In this document: positions 1 to 10,963 of the stretch, one piece after another
How positions within the stretch are numbered: position 1 is the first letter of the stretch
How the letters are laid out: each line of letters begins with the position of its first letter
Source: Acetobacteraceae bacterium
GTDB lineage: Bacteria; Pseudomonadota; Alphaproteobacteria; Acetobacterales; Acetobacteraceae
Length of the DNA: 33,411 nucleotides
Assembly (NCBI GenBank): GCA_021732665.1
Contig: JAKFUL010000046.1
Span: 1-33,411 of the forward strand
Direction of reading: 5' to 3'
The notes under the pieces: generated by a model
What the model was told of the DNA's origin: nothing
The model's database searches: none
Seen by the model: the letters and a program-made list of their open reading frames with translations, nothing else
Made by a program: the position numbers and the translations under genes

Positions 1-1838
1 GTTAGCGGGCGGGTGGTGGTGCCAGGGGGCGCAGGCATGGGCGCGGCTTCGGCCAGGCGCGGCGGCGGGCTGAGCGGGCTGGAGAGGGCGAGCGCCCAGG
101 TCATCACCTCCGGCAGCAGCCCGGGGATGGCGCGGCCGAAGACGCGGGCATAAGCGGCGACGAAGGCCTCGTGCAGCGCCGCCGCGGCCAGCACAGGCGG
201 GATCGCCACGGCGATTTCGTGGCCCTGGCCGCGATAGCGCATGAAGGCGGTGCGGGATTCCACCAGCCCCTCGGCGGGCGCGGCCTGGAGGACCACAGCC
301 TCGGCCTCCGCCCGCATGTCCGCGAACATGGCGGCAAGGGCGGTGGCGTCCAGCGTGTCGAGGCGGGTGTAGCGGGTGCGCACAACCTCGAAGCCGATCG
401 GCGCCTGCAAGAACCCATGCGCGGAGCCGACGCCGGCACCCAGCGGCACCAGCACGCGGGTGATGCCCAGTTTCTGGGCCAGGCGCGCGGCATGCAGGGG
501 TGCCGCGCCGCCGAAGGCGATCATGGTGCGCCCGGCGGTGTCCTCGCCATTCTCCACCGCATGCACCCGCGCCGCGCTGGCCATGGTTTCGTCGACGATC
601 TCGGCCACGCCGATGGCGGCGTCGGGGCCGAGCGGCGCGAAGGCGCTGCGTGCGGCGCCCTCATCCAGCGGCATGGTGCCGCCGGCGAACAGCGCCGGGT
701 CCAGCCGGCCCAGCAGCAAATCCGCATCCGTCACCGTGGGCGAGGCGCCGCCCCGCCCATAACAGGCCGGCCCCGGCGCGCTGCCGGAAGAATCCGGCCC
801 GACCATGATCCGCCCCAGCTTGTCCCGCCGCGCGATCGACCCGCCGCCGGCGCCGATCTCGACCAGCTCGATCACCGGGATGCGGATGGGCAGCCCACTG
901 CCCTGCACGAAGCGATAGGCGCGCGCCACCTCAAAACTGCGCGCCATGTGGAACGTCCCGTTGTCGATCAGCGTCAGCTTGGCCGTGGTGCCGCCCATGT
1001 CGAAGGCCAATACCTTGTCCAGCCCATTCTCGGCCGCGACATGGCGGGCCAGGATGGCGCCGCCGGCCGGGCCGGATTCCACCAGGCGCACGGGGAAGCG
1101 GCGTGCGGCCTCGACAGTGCATAACCCGCCGGAGGACATCATCATCAGCACCGGCGCGGCAATGCCGATGGTGCGGAAACCCTCCTCCAGCCGCGCCAGG
1201 TAGCCATCCATCAAGGGCCGGACATAGGCGTTGGCGATGGTGGTGCTGGCGCGGTCGTATTCGCGCACCTCCGGGCAGACCTCGCAGGAGAGCGAGATGG
1301 AGACGCCCGGCAGCAGGGCCGCGAGGATTTCAGCGGCGCGGCGTTCGTGGGCGTCATTGGTGAAGGAATGCAGGAAGCAGATGGCCAGTGCCTCCACCCC
1401 CTCGGCGCGGGCCTGTTCGGCCACCGCATGCAGCGCGGCCTCGTCCAGTTCCAGCAGCACCCCGCCATCGGCCGCGATGCGCTCGGGCACGGTGTAGCGC
1501 AGAGCCCGGGGTACGAGGGGGGCCGGCCGCTCCATCGTCAGGTCGTATTGCGCGAAGCGGTGCTCGTAGGCGATTTCGATGCTGTCGCGGAACCCTTCGG
1601 TGGTGACGAGCGCGGTGCGGGCGCCCTTGCGTTCGATCAGCGCGTTGGTGGCCAGCGTGGTGCCGTGCAGGACCAGGCTCAGCGTCTCGCCGCGCAGGAG
1701 TTTTTCGGCCCCTTCCAGTACAGCGCGTTCCGGCGCGTCCGGCGTGGTCAGCAGCTTGTGGGAGCGGGTGCCCTCGGCCGTTTCCAGCACGAGATCCGTG
1801 AATGTGCCGCCGATATCGACAGCCAGGCGGGCGTTCAT
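1..1838 (-). CDS. hyuA: Hydantoinase A / oxoprolinase family protein, 3' end outside window
   Basis: The minus frame stays open from an ATG at 1838 to the left edge (612 codons), so the C-terminus is missing; the family is usually about 680-700 residues. The N-terminus MNARLAVDIGGTFTDLVLE is the phosphate-binding ASKHA motif of HyuA-type proteins. Further family hallmarks are HGTTLATNALIERKGA, a segment around SSGGLCTVEAARRFPVRLVE, AFDMGGTTAKLTLID, and GAGGGSIA followed by GPACYGRGGASPTVTDA. The family performs ATP-dependent opening of hydantoin, 5-oxoproline or related cyclic amides, or acetone-carboxylase-like reactions, normally together with a HyuB subunit. HyuB would lie beyond the left edge. 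The gene follows the Rieske oxygenase genes on the same strand after 92 bases, so a shared catabolic operon is likely. The substrate cannot be told from sequence. The family call is secure. Confidence 0.93.
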   Translation of the reverse strand, partial: MNARLAVDIGGTFTDLVLETAEGTRSHKLLTTPDAPERAVLEGAEKLLRGETLSLVLHGTTLATNALIERKGARTALVTTEGFRDSIEIAYEHRFAQYDLTMERPAPLVPRALRYTVPERIAADGGVLLELDEAALHAVAEQARAEGVEALAICFLHSFTNDAHERRAAEILAALLPGVSISLSCEVCPEVREYDRASTTIANAYVRPLMDGYLARLEEGFRTIGIAAPVLMMMSSGGLCTVEAARRFPVRLVESGPAGGAILARHVAAENGLDKVLAFDMGGTTAKLTLIDNGTFHMARSFEVARAYRFVQGSGLPIRIPVIELVEIGAGGGSIARRDKLGRIMVGPDSSGSAPGPACYGRGGASPTVTDADLLLGRLDPALFAGGTMPLDEGAARSAFAPLGPDAAIGVAEIVDETMASAARVHAVENGEDTAGRTMIAFGGAAPLHAARLAQKLGITRVLVPLGAGVGSAHGFLQAPIGFEVVRTRYTRLDTLDATALAAMFADMRAEAEAVVLQAAPAEGLVESRTAFMRYRGQGHEIAVAIPPVLAAAALHEAFVAAYARVFGRAIPGLLPEVMTWALALSSPLSPPPRLAEAAPMPAPPGTTTRPL

Positions 1839-1890
1839 TCAGTCGGTGATCCTGGTTTGGCCGGCGGCGACGAGAGGTTGGCTGGTGGCC

Positions 1891-1908
1891 GGCCCCGCCA
1901 GCGGGGCC
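1891..1908. terminator. GC-rich stem-loop between Rieske beta gene and hyuA
   Basis: GGCCCCGC and GCGGGGCC form a perfect inverted repeat separated by only two bases, effectively a 7-bp stem with a 4-base loop. It lies in the 92-base gap between two leftward genes. No T-tract follows on the minus strand, so it may be an attenuating or mRNA-stabilising hairpin rather than a full intrinsic terminator. Confidence 0.3.
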
Positions 1909-1930
1909 AATGCGGCGCGGCGGGGGATTC

Positions 1931-2401
1931 TCATATCGGATAGGCCAGCAGGGTCTGCACGCGCGAGGTGTCGTAGACCACCCGCTTTTCGCGGAACTTC
2001 CAGCCGTCTTCCGTGCGCACCACGACGTCCTTGTAGATGCCTGCCTGATAGACGCTGGTGGTGCCCTCCAGCGAGGTGTTCACCACGAGATAATTGGTGC
2101 GCATCAAGGCGGTATCGGCGCCTTCCTCGATAACCCGCAGCCCGGAAATCATGTGTCGGTAGGTCGGCTGCTCGAAGATGTTGGCGTGGCGCAGGCTGGC
2201 CACGCGGTCGCGCATCATCGCGGTGTTGTCGCAGCGCAGGATGGGGGCGGGGAGGCCAAAATCCTCGTTCTCCTTCGGGATGATCTCGTAGAGGCCGTCG
2301 TCGGTGAAGAAGCCGGGCCAGTCCTCCAGCCGGTCATCATCGATGGCGGCGATGTAGGCTTCCTGCAATTCCAGCAATTGCCAGCGCAACGGCAGGCTCA
2401 T
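1931..2401 (-). CDS. Aromatic-ring-hydroxylating dioxygenase, beta (small) subunit
   Basis: This 156-residue protein has the length and fold pattern of the small subunit of Rieske non-heme iron oxygenases (SnoaL/NTF2-like cone). The visible pattern is an N-terminal helix with DDDRLEDWPGFFTDDGLYEI, then RVASLRHANIFEQPTYRH, TNYLVVNTSLEGT, and a C-terminal strand GWKFREKRVVYDTSR. The subunit has no metal centre and stabilises the alpha3beta3 hexamer. The start ATG overlaps the alpha-subunit stop as ATGA (2398-2401), so the two are translationally coupled and made in equal amounts. No ferredoxin or reductase gene is present nearby, so electron transfer must be supplied from elsewhere. The family is secure; the substrate is unknown. 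Confidence 0.93.
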   Translation of the reverse strand: MSLPLRWQLLELQEAYIAAIDDDRLEDWPGFFTDDGLYEIIPKENEDFGLPAPILRCDNTAMMRDRVASLRHANIFEQPTYRHMISGLRVIEEGADTALMRTNYLVVNTSLEGTTSVYQAGIYKDVVVRTEDGWKFREKRVVYDTSRVQTLLAYPI

Positions 2402-3669
2402 GCTAGGTCGCCCGCGGAGAAGCCCATGAGGTTGCGGTAACCCTCCCAGAAGCGCCGCACCAAGCCTTCGGAGATCATCGTCGCCGTCTCATCCGGCTTG
2501 TGGCGGGACATATCCAGGACGGATTGCGCGGTGCCATGGCCCACGATGCCGCGCTGCACCAACTCCGTCGCCTCGGTGTCCTCCATCGAGATATAGCCGG
2601 CGGGGCCGACCAGATTGGCCTGCTTGATGCGCATGGCCCGCAATTCCGGCGTGTCATCGGCATAGCCGAAGAAGTGGAAGACCAGTTCGAACTTGTCATG
2701 CGCCTTGGCGATGAGCTGCCGCGCGACCAGCGTGTTGTGGATCTGCTGGATCACCAGTTGTGGGAAGATCGGCTGGATGTGGTTCGTCGAAAGCTCCGCA
2801 TATTCCTGCACCATGTCCAGCACCGAAGGGTCCTGCAGCCGGAACCCGTCTTGATAGGTGCGGATGTTCTGCGCCTTGTAGCCCTCCGCCGTTTCCTCCT
2901 GGTTCTTCACCACGAGGAGGGCGCTGTGCAGGCCGGTGCTGTCCGTCGTGGTCGTCACCTTCATCCCCACCCGGAGAATGTTGAAGGTCGTGTGGAAGAG
3001 GTGCAGCAGGCTGGCGTGATAGGGGTCCTTCACATTCTCGATGTACAGCTTCCAGTTGGAGTTCGAGAATTGCCGGGTGCAGCCGAGATACTCGATCGGC
3101 CTGTTGAAGATGCGGTCGACATACTCGCGCATCTCCGGGCCGATGTATTCGGCCAGCGGCGCGACCGTGTCCGAAAAGCTGCCAAACACCAGGCCGCGAT
3201 AGCTCTCCACCCGCAGCTTGCGCAGCCCGTGGTCCTTCACGTCGAAATCGGGCGGCATGCCCGTCTGGTCCTTCTGGCCCCGGCGGAACGGCACGCCCTG
3301 CAAATCGCCTTTCGCCGAGAAACTCCACTGGTGATAGACGCAGGTGTGCACCACGGAATTGCCACGCGTCTTGCGGCAGATCTCCGCGCCGCGATGCGAG
3401 CAGCGATTCACCCAGGCCGCCAGCTCGCCATCCTTGGCCCGCGTCATCACCACCGGCGTTTCGCCGACATAGCTGCGCTTGTAGTCGCCATTCTTCGGGA
3501 TTTCGGCTTCGAGGCCGAGAAAACTCCAGGTCGGTCCGCGGAAAATCCGCTCCTGCTCCAGCGCATAGACTTCCGGCGAGTTGAACACGGCATAGGGAAT
3601 GCGGCTGCCATCGCGGCGCGGGAAGGGGATGTCCAGCAATTCCTGCGTGATCGGCCCGGTTCCGTCCAT
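2398..3669 (-). CDS. Aromatic-ring-hydroxylating dioxygenase, alpha (catalytic) subunit, Rieske type
   Basis: This 423-residue protein is the oxygenase component that inserts O2 into an aromatic ring. The Rieske [2Fe-2S] ligands are visible as C90-x-H92 and C110-x2-H113. The mononuclear iron site is the ENVKDPYHASLLH motif (bridging Asp215, His218, His223), with Asp363 in SMEDTEATEL as the probable third ligand. The overall style recalls the anthranilate / salicylate 5-hydroxylase / terephthalate group rather than naphthalene dioxygenase; that is a judgement from memory of the families. The start at 3669 is supported by an AGGAG ribosome-binding site 8 bases upstream (minus strand). It is first in an operon with the beta subunit (4-base overlap) and the hydantoinase-like gene. 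All key residues are present, so it should be active. Confidence 0.95.
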   Translation of the reverse strand: MDGTGPITQELLDIPFPRRDGSRIPYAVFNSPEVYALEQERIFRGPTWSFLGLEAEIPKNGDYKRSYVGETPVVMTRAKDGELAAWVNRCSHRGAEICRKTRGNSVVHTCVYHQWSFSAKGDLQGVPFRRGQKDQTGMPPDFDVKDHGLRKLRVESYRGLVFGSFSDTVAPLAEYIGPEMREYVDRIFNRPIEYLGCTRQFSNSNWKLYIENVKDPYHASLLHLFHTTFNILRVGMKVTTTTDSTGLHSALLVVKNQEETAEGYKAQNIRTYQDGFRLQDPSVLDMVQEYAELSTNHIQPIFPQLVIQQIHNTLVARQLIAKAHDKFELVFHFFGYADDTPELRAMRIKQANLVGPAGYISMEDTEATELVQRGIVGHGTAQSVLDMSRHKPDETATMISEGLVRRFWEGYRNLMGFSAGDLA

Positions 3670-3734
3670 GCCCAGTCTCCTGCGGTGTGGCCGCCATCTT
3701 CCGCCTTAACCGGCGCTTGTCCATGCTGTTGTGC

Positions 3735-4263
3735 ATGAGCGAATTGGCCGCCCTGATCGACCGCGAAAACCTGCTGGTGCTGGCCACGCATCCGGGCGAA
3801 GAGGTGTTTTGGTGCGGCGCGTTGATCGCCCGCGCCTGCGCCCGGGGGCGGCCGCCGATGGTGGCGATCATGACCGATGGCGGGCAGGACACCGAATTGG
3901 CCGAGGCGCGCGCCCGGCAAGCCCGGGCAGCGGCCGCGGCGCTCGGGTTGCCCGAGGGGCGGTTGTTCCTGCTCGGCCTGCATCGCGGCACGGCACCGGC
4001 GCCGGGCAGCGGATTGTTTCGGGCGCTGGTGGCGGGGCTGCATTTCCTGATGTGGTCGCGCGATTGCGGAGTGATCCTGGCGCCGGCCGATGGCGACGCC
4101 GATGCGCGAGCGGCCGGCGAAGCCGCCCGCGTGCTGGCCGCAGAAAGCTGCGTGGCCCTGATGCGCCACGGCCAGGGCCCAGCCCGTCTGGCCTCAGGCC
4201 CGGCGAAGGCCGCCGCCCTGGCAGCCTACAGCCTGCCACCCATGCCGGGCGACGAGACCTATC

Positions 4264-4292
<29 letters not shown>
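3735..4292 (+). CDS. PIG-L (LmbE-like) family protein with degenerate metal-binding motifs
   Basis: The translation from 3735 (185 residues) has the PIG-L/LmbE order: a first strand LLVLATHPGEEVFWCGALIA, then VAIMTDGGQD, a helix rich in Arg and Ala, LPEGRLFLLGL, and a late segment VILAPADGDADARAAGEAAR. PIG-L enzymes are zinc-dependent N-deacetylases with HP(D)DE near the N-terminus and a later HxDH-like motif. Here the first motif is HPGEE and the second reads DGDADA, so the catalytic Asp, a zinc-ligand Asp and the second zinc His are altered or absent. The protein is therefore probably not a normal deacetylase. In-frame starts also exist at 3687 (GTG) and 3723 (ATG); 3735 gives the best family-like N-terminus. 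The 3' end overlaps the convergent ppdK gene by 29 bases. It lies divergent from the Rieske alpha gene. Confidence 0.7.
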
Positions 4293-6933
<2,641 letters not shown>

Positions 6934-6945
6934 GCGTTTCGTCCT

Positions 6946-9390
6946 TCAGGCTTCGATCTTGGAGAGGTCTGCTACCGTCTCCATGGCGGATTTCAGGCGG
7001 GAGAGTAAGCGGAGGCGGTTTTTTCTAAGGGATTCGTCCGGATCGTTGACCATCACATCCGTGAAGAATGCGTCGAGGGGGGGGCGGAGGGTGGCCAGGG
7101 CATGGGTCGCGCCGGAAAAATCCTCGGCGGCGAGTTTTTCGATGACCTGCGGCTCGATGGTGGTGAGGGCGGATTCGAGGGCGATTTCGGCGGGGAGGGT
7201 GAGGAGGGCGGCGTCGATGGGGCCGGTGTGGGGGCCGTCCTTCTTGTCCTCGATGCGCAGGATGTTCTGGGCGCGCTTGTAGGCGGCGAGGAGGGATTTG
7301 CCGTCTTCGGATTGGATGAGGGCGCGGAGCGCTTCGGCGCGGGCGATGATGCGGAGGATGTCGTCGTCGGCGCCGATGGCGGCGGTGACGATGTCGGGGG
7401 GGAAATTTTCGGTCCGGAGTTGAATGCGGAGGCGGTCTAGGATAAAGTCTACGACATGCATAGCAACCGCGATACCAGAGTGGTTTCGTAGCCAATCAAC
7501 CGCACTTAGGTAGCGGAAGGGCACGCCATCCATAGTATCCTCGTCGAAGCCAATCTCCTGCCGCGCGCGCATCTGCACAAAAGAAAGTCGTTCCAGAACT
7601 TTGACTTCATATTCGCCCAAATCGCTACTGGCGTAGCTATCCACACAAAGATCCCATATTAGTTCAATGTCTTTATCTATTTGGTCGGCAGCGTCATCCG
7701 GCAAAACAATCCATTGGAAATTTTCTGCCAAATGATTGAAATATCCATCATAGGCAAAAAGCCAACGGAAGGAGCCGTCGCGAATAATATCCCAATTTCT
7801 CCTTGCAAAGCCGACAGCGGTATCTCTGCCTCTAAAATTGGCTAGACCAATCGGCGCAATAAGAGCCGGCGCAGCGCACTCTGCATGGTAACGCACGGCC
7901 TCAAGCAAAAGTTCTTGTAGCGGCAAAGCGAGGCGATGCTCCCGCGCTACACGAATCACCCCCAACGCCGCCCTGCGGAGTGCGTACGGATCACCGCTGC
8001 CAGTTGGCTTTTCGCCGACAGCAAAGAATCCGGACAGTTGGTCAAGTTTGTCTGCCAACGCCACACTAATTGCAGCAGGCGAGCTAGGCACACCATCCGT
8101 GGCGCCCAGGGGACGATAGTGGTCCGCTATGGCCTCCGCCACCGGAACTGGCTCGCCTTGGCCCAGGGCATAGTATCGGCCCATGACACCTTGCAGTTCC
8201 GGAAATTCGCCAACCATGCCAGAGGCCAAATCGGCCTTCGCTAAAGTCGCCGCCCGCTCAGCCTGCGTAACATCCGCGCCCACCAGCGGGGCAATCACGC
8301 GCGCAAGCCTCACCAGCCGGCTAATCCGCTCACCTTGCGTGCCAAGCTTAGCGTTGAAAATTGAATTGGCGACCTTGGGCAGGAAGTCCTCAAGTTTGTG
8401 CTTGCGATCCTGATCCCAGAAGAACCGCGCATCGCTCAGCCGCGCCCGCAGCACCCGTTCATTCCCCGCCACCAGCGCCGCCCCGCCATCGCTCGCCGCA
8501 ATATTCGCCACCAGCGCAAACCGGGGCGCAGGGCGGCCATCCGCAAACCGCAGCGCAAAATAACGCTGGTTCACCCGCATCGAGGTCCGCATCACCTCCG
8601 CCGGCAAATCCATAAATGCCTGATCGATCCCGCCCAGCAGCGGCACCGGCCATTCCACCAGCCCCGCCACCTCGGCCAGCAGCCCCTCATCGGGCACCAC
8701 GTCCAGCCCCTCGGCCGCGGCCAGCGCGGCCACGCCGTCGCGGATCACCGCCACCCGTTCGGCGGTATCCACCAGCACGAAATGCTCGCGCAGCTTCGCC
8801 ACAAAATCCGCATACCCGGCCACCGCGAAGGCCCCCGGCGCATGCACCCTATGCCCCTCGGTCAGATCGCCGCTGGCCAGCCCATGCGCCCGATCATCGC
8901 CGCGCGCCAAGGCAAACGGCACCACCGCCCCATCCAACAAACAAAGAATCCGCTGCAACGGCCGCACCCAGGTAAAGCCCGAAACCCCCCAGCGCATGCT
9001 CTTCGGCCAGGGAAAGCTCCACAGCACATCCGGCAGCGCCTGCGCCACCAGCGCCGCGGCTTCGATGCTGGAGCCCGGCTTCACCAGCACCCAGAAATCC
9101 CCGGCCTGGGTCAGCGCCTCGCGCCCCACACCGTGTTTCTTCAAAAAACCGGCCAGCGCCGCCTCGGGCGCCGCGATGCGCGGGCCGCGCTCTTCCTTCG
9201 CTGCCGTCTCGGCCCGCGCGGCGACCTCCATCACCAGCCCGATCCGCCGCGGCCCGGAAAACCCGCGCGGTGCCCGGGAAGAAATCGGCGCCAGCGCCGC
9301 CCCCACCAGCCGGCACAGATCCTCCGCCGCCCGCGCCTGCATCCGCGCGGGGATTTCCTCGGTCAGCAATTCCAACAGCAATTCGGGCAC
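6946..9390 (-). CDS. glyS: Glycyl-tRNA synthetase beta subunit with an unusual internal insertion
   Basis: This is the beta subunit of the bacterial alpha2beta2 glycyl-tRNA synthetase, needed for tRNA recognition. The start PELLLELLTEEIPARMQ, the middle GVSGFTWVRPLQRILCLLDG, and the C-terminal part with VVDFILDRLRIQLR and NILRIEDKKDG are typical. The GTG start at 9390 overlaps the vapC stop by one base (TAGTG), so translation is coupled to the toxin gene. The protein is 814 residues against about 690 for the family. The excess lies at roughly residues 503-644 (7459-7884), between LPLQELLLEAVRYH and VVDFILDRL, and has no domain I recognise. The DNA from about 7430 to 8420 is visibly richer in A and T than the rest of the gene, with many low-GC codons, as if replaced by foreign DNA. 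The frame stays open and both flanks look normal, so it is probably functional. Confidence 0.95.
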   Translation of the reverse strand: MPELLLELLTEEIPARMQARAAEDLCRLVGAALAPISSRAPRGFSGPRRIGLVMEVAARAETAAKEERGPRIAAPEAALAGFLKKHGVGREALTQAGDFWVLVKPGSSIEAAALVAQALPDVLWSFPWPKSMRWGVSGFTWVRPLQRILCLLDGAVVPFALARGDDRAHGLASGDLTEGHRVHAPGAFAVAGYADFVAKLREHFVLVDTAERVAVIRDGVAALAAAEGLDVVPDEGLLAEVAGLVEWPVPLLGGIDQAFMDLPAEVMRTSMRVNQRYFALRFADGRPAPRFALVANIAASDGGAALVAGNERVLRARLSDARFFWDQDRKHKLEDFLPKVANSIFNAKLGTQGERISRLVRLARVIAPLVGADVTQAERAATLAKADLASGMVGEFPELQGVMGRYYALGQGEPVPVAEAIADHYRPLGATDGVPSSPAAISVALADKLDQLSGFFAVGEKPTGSGDPYALRRAALGVIRVAREHRLALPLQELLLEAVRYHAECAAPALIAPIGLANFRGRDTAVGFARRNWDIIRDGSFRWLFAYDGYFNHLAENFQWIVLPDDAADQIDKDIELIWDLCVDSYASSDLGEYEVKVLERLSFVQMRARQEIGFDEDTMDGVPFRYLSAVDWLRNHSGIAVAMHVVDFILDRLRIQLRTENFPPDIVTAAIGADDDILRIIARAEALRALIQSEDGKSLLAAYKRAQNILRIEDKKDGPHTGPIDAALLTLPAEIALESALTTIEPQVIEKLAAEDFSGATHALATLRPPLDAFFTDVMVNDPDESLRKNRLRLLSRLKSAMETVADLSKIEA

Positions 9391-9779
9391 TAGATCGCGG
9401 CTTTCACATCGGTCCGGGCGAAATCATCGCCCTTGAACAACAGGGGTTGGTGGCGCGCTTTGGCCAGGGCATAGGCGAAGCAATCGCCCATGTTGAGGCC
9501 GGCGGGGTGCCGCCCCTTGCCATAGCGGCGCCAGCCCTCGCGGGCCAGGGCGGCGTGTTCGGCGGTGAAGGGCACGATTTCGGGGGCGAGGCGGGCCAGC
9601 AGCGCATCCAGCTTCTCGCCCATGGCGGGGCCGAAACGGCCTTCGGCCACTGTCGCGGCCTCGAGCAGCGAGGGCGCGGCCATGGCCAGGTCGCGCGCGG
9701 CGGCCACGGCCTCCTCCATCCGGCCGGCATCGGCCTCGCCCCACAGCATGGAGATGATCGCCGAGGTGTCGAGAATCAC
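9390..9779 (-). CDS. vapC: VapC-type PIN-domain ribonuclease toxin
   Basis: Translated from the GTG at 9779 this gives 129 residues, the normal size of VapC toxins. PIN-domain acidic residues are visible: Asp4 in VILDTSAIISMLWGE, Glu40 in APSLLEAATVAEGRFG, Asp99 in GLNMGDCFAYALAKA and Asp118 in LLFKGDDFARTD. VapC toxins are Mg2+-dependent RNases that typically cut tRNA or rRNA when not bound by VapB. The GTG overlaps the antitoxin stop as GTGA (9776-9779), the usual coupling; a longer in-frame start at 9833 would lie inside the antitoxin gene and is less likely. The stop overlaps the glyS start by one base. All four acidic residues are present, so the toxin should be active if freed. Confidence 0.92.
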   Translation of the reverse strand: MILDTSAIISMLWGEADAGRMEEAVAAARDLAMAAPSLLEAATVAEGRFGPAMGEKLDALLARLAPEIVPFTAEHAALAREGWRRYGKGRHPAGLNMGDCFAYALAKARHQPLLFKGDDFARTDVKAAI

Positions 9780-10024
9780 TTCGGCAGGCCGTTCTCGTCG
9801 TACAGATCGGAATGGTCGCTGCTGGTCCCCCAAGGCACCAGCTTGGCCGACTCGCGGGTGATCTCGCGGATCGCCGCCAGCCGCTCGGCCACGCGGGCCT
9901 CCTCCTGCGCCGATGCCTGCTCGACGATCTGCCGCAGCACATCCGTCACGCTGGTGCTGCGTCGCTCCGCCAGATGCCGCAGTTTGGCGATGATCTCGTC
10001 ATCCTTGATGTTCAGCTGCCCCAT
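9776..10024 (-). CDS. vapB: VapB-type antitoxin (PSK / Rv0623-like family)
   Basis: This 82-residue protein starts MGQLNIKDDEIIAKLRHLA and continues with ERRSTSVTDVLRQIVEQA, the N-terminal ribbon-helix-helix pattern of PSK-type VapB antitoxins. The charged C-terminal tail ending in SDLYDENGLPK would wrap around the toxin. The start at 10024 is preferred over an in-frame GTG at 10039 because GGAGG lies 8 bases upstream of the ATG. It begins 27 bases after the glyQ stop and overlaps vapC by four bases. VapB proteins normally repress their own promoter, and a perfect inverted repeat lies directly upstream of the start. The family assignment is good; the cognate pairing follows from position. Confidence 0.88.
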   Translation of the reverse strand: MGQLNIKDDEIIAKLRHLAERRSTSVTDVLRQIVEQASAQEEARVAERLAAIREITRESAKLVPWGTSSDHSDLYDENGLPK

Positions 10025-10051
10025 GGTAGAAACCTCCACGCGCTTTCTACC
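10025..10051. promoter_or_regulatory. Inverted repeat upstream of vapB, probable VapB(C) operator
   Basis: GGTAGAAA (10025-10032) and TTTCTACC (10044-10051) are perfect 8-base inverted arms with an 11-base spacer. They fill almost exactly the gap between the glyQ stop and the vapB start, and the spacer contains the vapB ribosome-binding site. RHH-type antitoxins bind such palindromes, so this is a likely autoregulatory site. Alternatively it is an RNA hairpin that hides the vapB ribosome-binding site in the glyQ-vapB transcript. Confidence 0.6.
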
Positions 10052-10921
10052 CTAAGCCGCTGGGGCAAGCCAGGATTCGCAGCAGGCCTTCGCCAGCGCC
10101 CGCACCCTTCCGATATAGGCCGCCCGCTCGGTCACCGAGATCGCGCCGCGGGCATCCAGCAAATTGAACCGATGGCTGGCCTTGATGCATTGGTCATAGG
10201 CCGGCAGGGCCAGGCCCTTTTCCACCAGCGCCGCGCATTCCTGCTCCGCCTCCTCGAATTGCCGCTTCAGCAGGGCCACGTCCGCGAATTCGAAGTTGTG
10301 GGCGCTGTATTCGCGCTCCGCACGGAGAAACACGTCGCCATAGGTCACGCCCGCATCGTTGAAGCGCAGGTCGTACACATTCTCCACCCCCTGGATATAC
10401 ATCGCCAGCCGCTCCAGCCCGTAGGTCAGTTCGCAGGACGGCACCTCGCAGGCAATGCCGCCGACCTGCTGGAAATAGGTGAACTGCGTCACCTCCATGC
10501 CGTCGCACCAGACCTCCCAGCCCAGGCCCCAGGCGCCCAGGGTGGGGCTTTCCCAATCGTCTTCCACGAAGCGGATATCGTGCAGCGCCGGGTCCAGCCC
10601 CAGCGCGCGATAGCTGCCCAGCAGCAAGGCCTGCGGGTCGCCCAAGGGGGGACGGGGGCTGGGCTTCATGATCACCTGATACTGGTAGTAATGCTGCAGC
10701 CGGTTCGGGTTTTCCCCATACCGCCCATCGCTGGGCCGGCGAGAGGGCTGCACATAGGCCGCCTTCCACGGCGCCGAACCCAGCGCGCGCAGCGTCGTCG
10801 CGGGGTGAAACGTGCCCGCGCCCATTTCCATGTCATAGGGCTGCAGGATCAGGCAGCCCTGCTCGGACCAATAGCGGTGCAGCGCCAGGATCATGTCCTG
10901 GAAGGAAAGGGATTGGGGCAT
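10052..10921 (-). CDS. glyQ: Glycyl-tRNA synthetase alpha subunit
   Basis: From the ATG at 10921 ([20 protein letters not shown]) the protein has 289 residues, matching the family. Diagnostic stretches are [57 protein letters not shown] and [19 protein letters not shown], which form the class II catalytic core. The C-terminus has [15 protein letters not shown]. GlyQ activates glycine with ATP and works only with GlyS. Here glyQ is separated from glyS by vapBC, although the four genes still form one leftward transcription unit. Upstream in-frame ATGs at 10945 and 10954 would add 8 or 11 residues. The divergent gene starts only 42 bases away, so the promoters must overlap. Confidence 0.97.
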   Translation of the reverse strand: MPQSLSFQDMILALHRYWSEQGCLILQPYDMEMGAGTFHPATTLRALGSAPWKAAYVQPSRRPSDGRYGENPNRLQHYYQYQVIMKPSPRPPLGDPQALLLGSYRALGLDPALHDIRFVEDDWESPTLGAWGLGWEVWCDGMEVTQFTYFQQVGGIACEVPSCELTYGLERLAMYIQGVENVYDLRFNDAGVTYGDVFLRAEREYSAHNFEFADVALLKRQFEEAEQECAALVEKGLALPAYDQCIKASHRFNLLDARGAISVTERAAYIGRVRALAKACCESWLAPAA

Positions 10922-10963
10922 CAGGCTCTGGTGTTGTGTGCGCATCAGCAACATAACGCCGGA

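Noticed and set aside
2500..3738. 412-codon open frame antisense to the Rieske alpha gene
   Set aside because: No domain motifs, biased composition; the opposite frame carries all Rieske and iron ligands.
9812..10963. N-terminal extension of the ketosteroid isomerase-like frame through glyQ
   Set aside because: The family start [11 protein letters not shown] is at 10964; everything before is antisense to glyQ and vapB.
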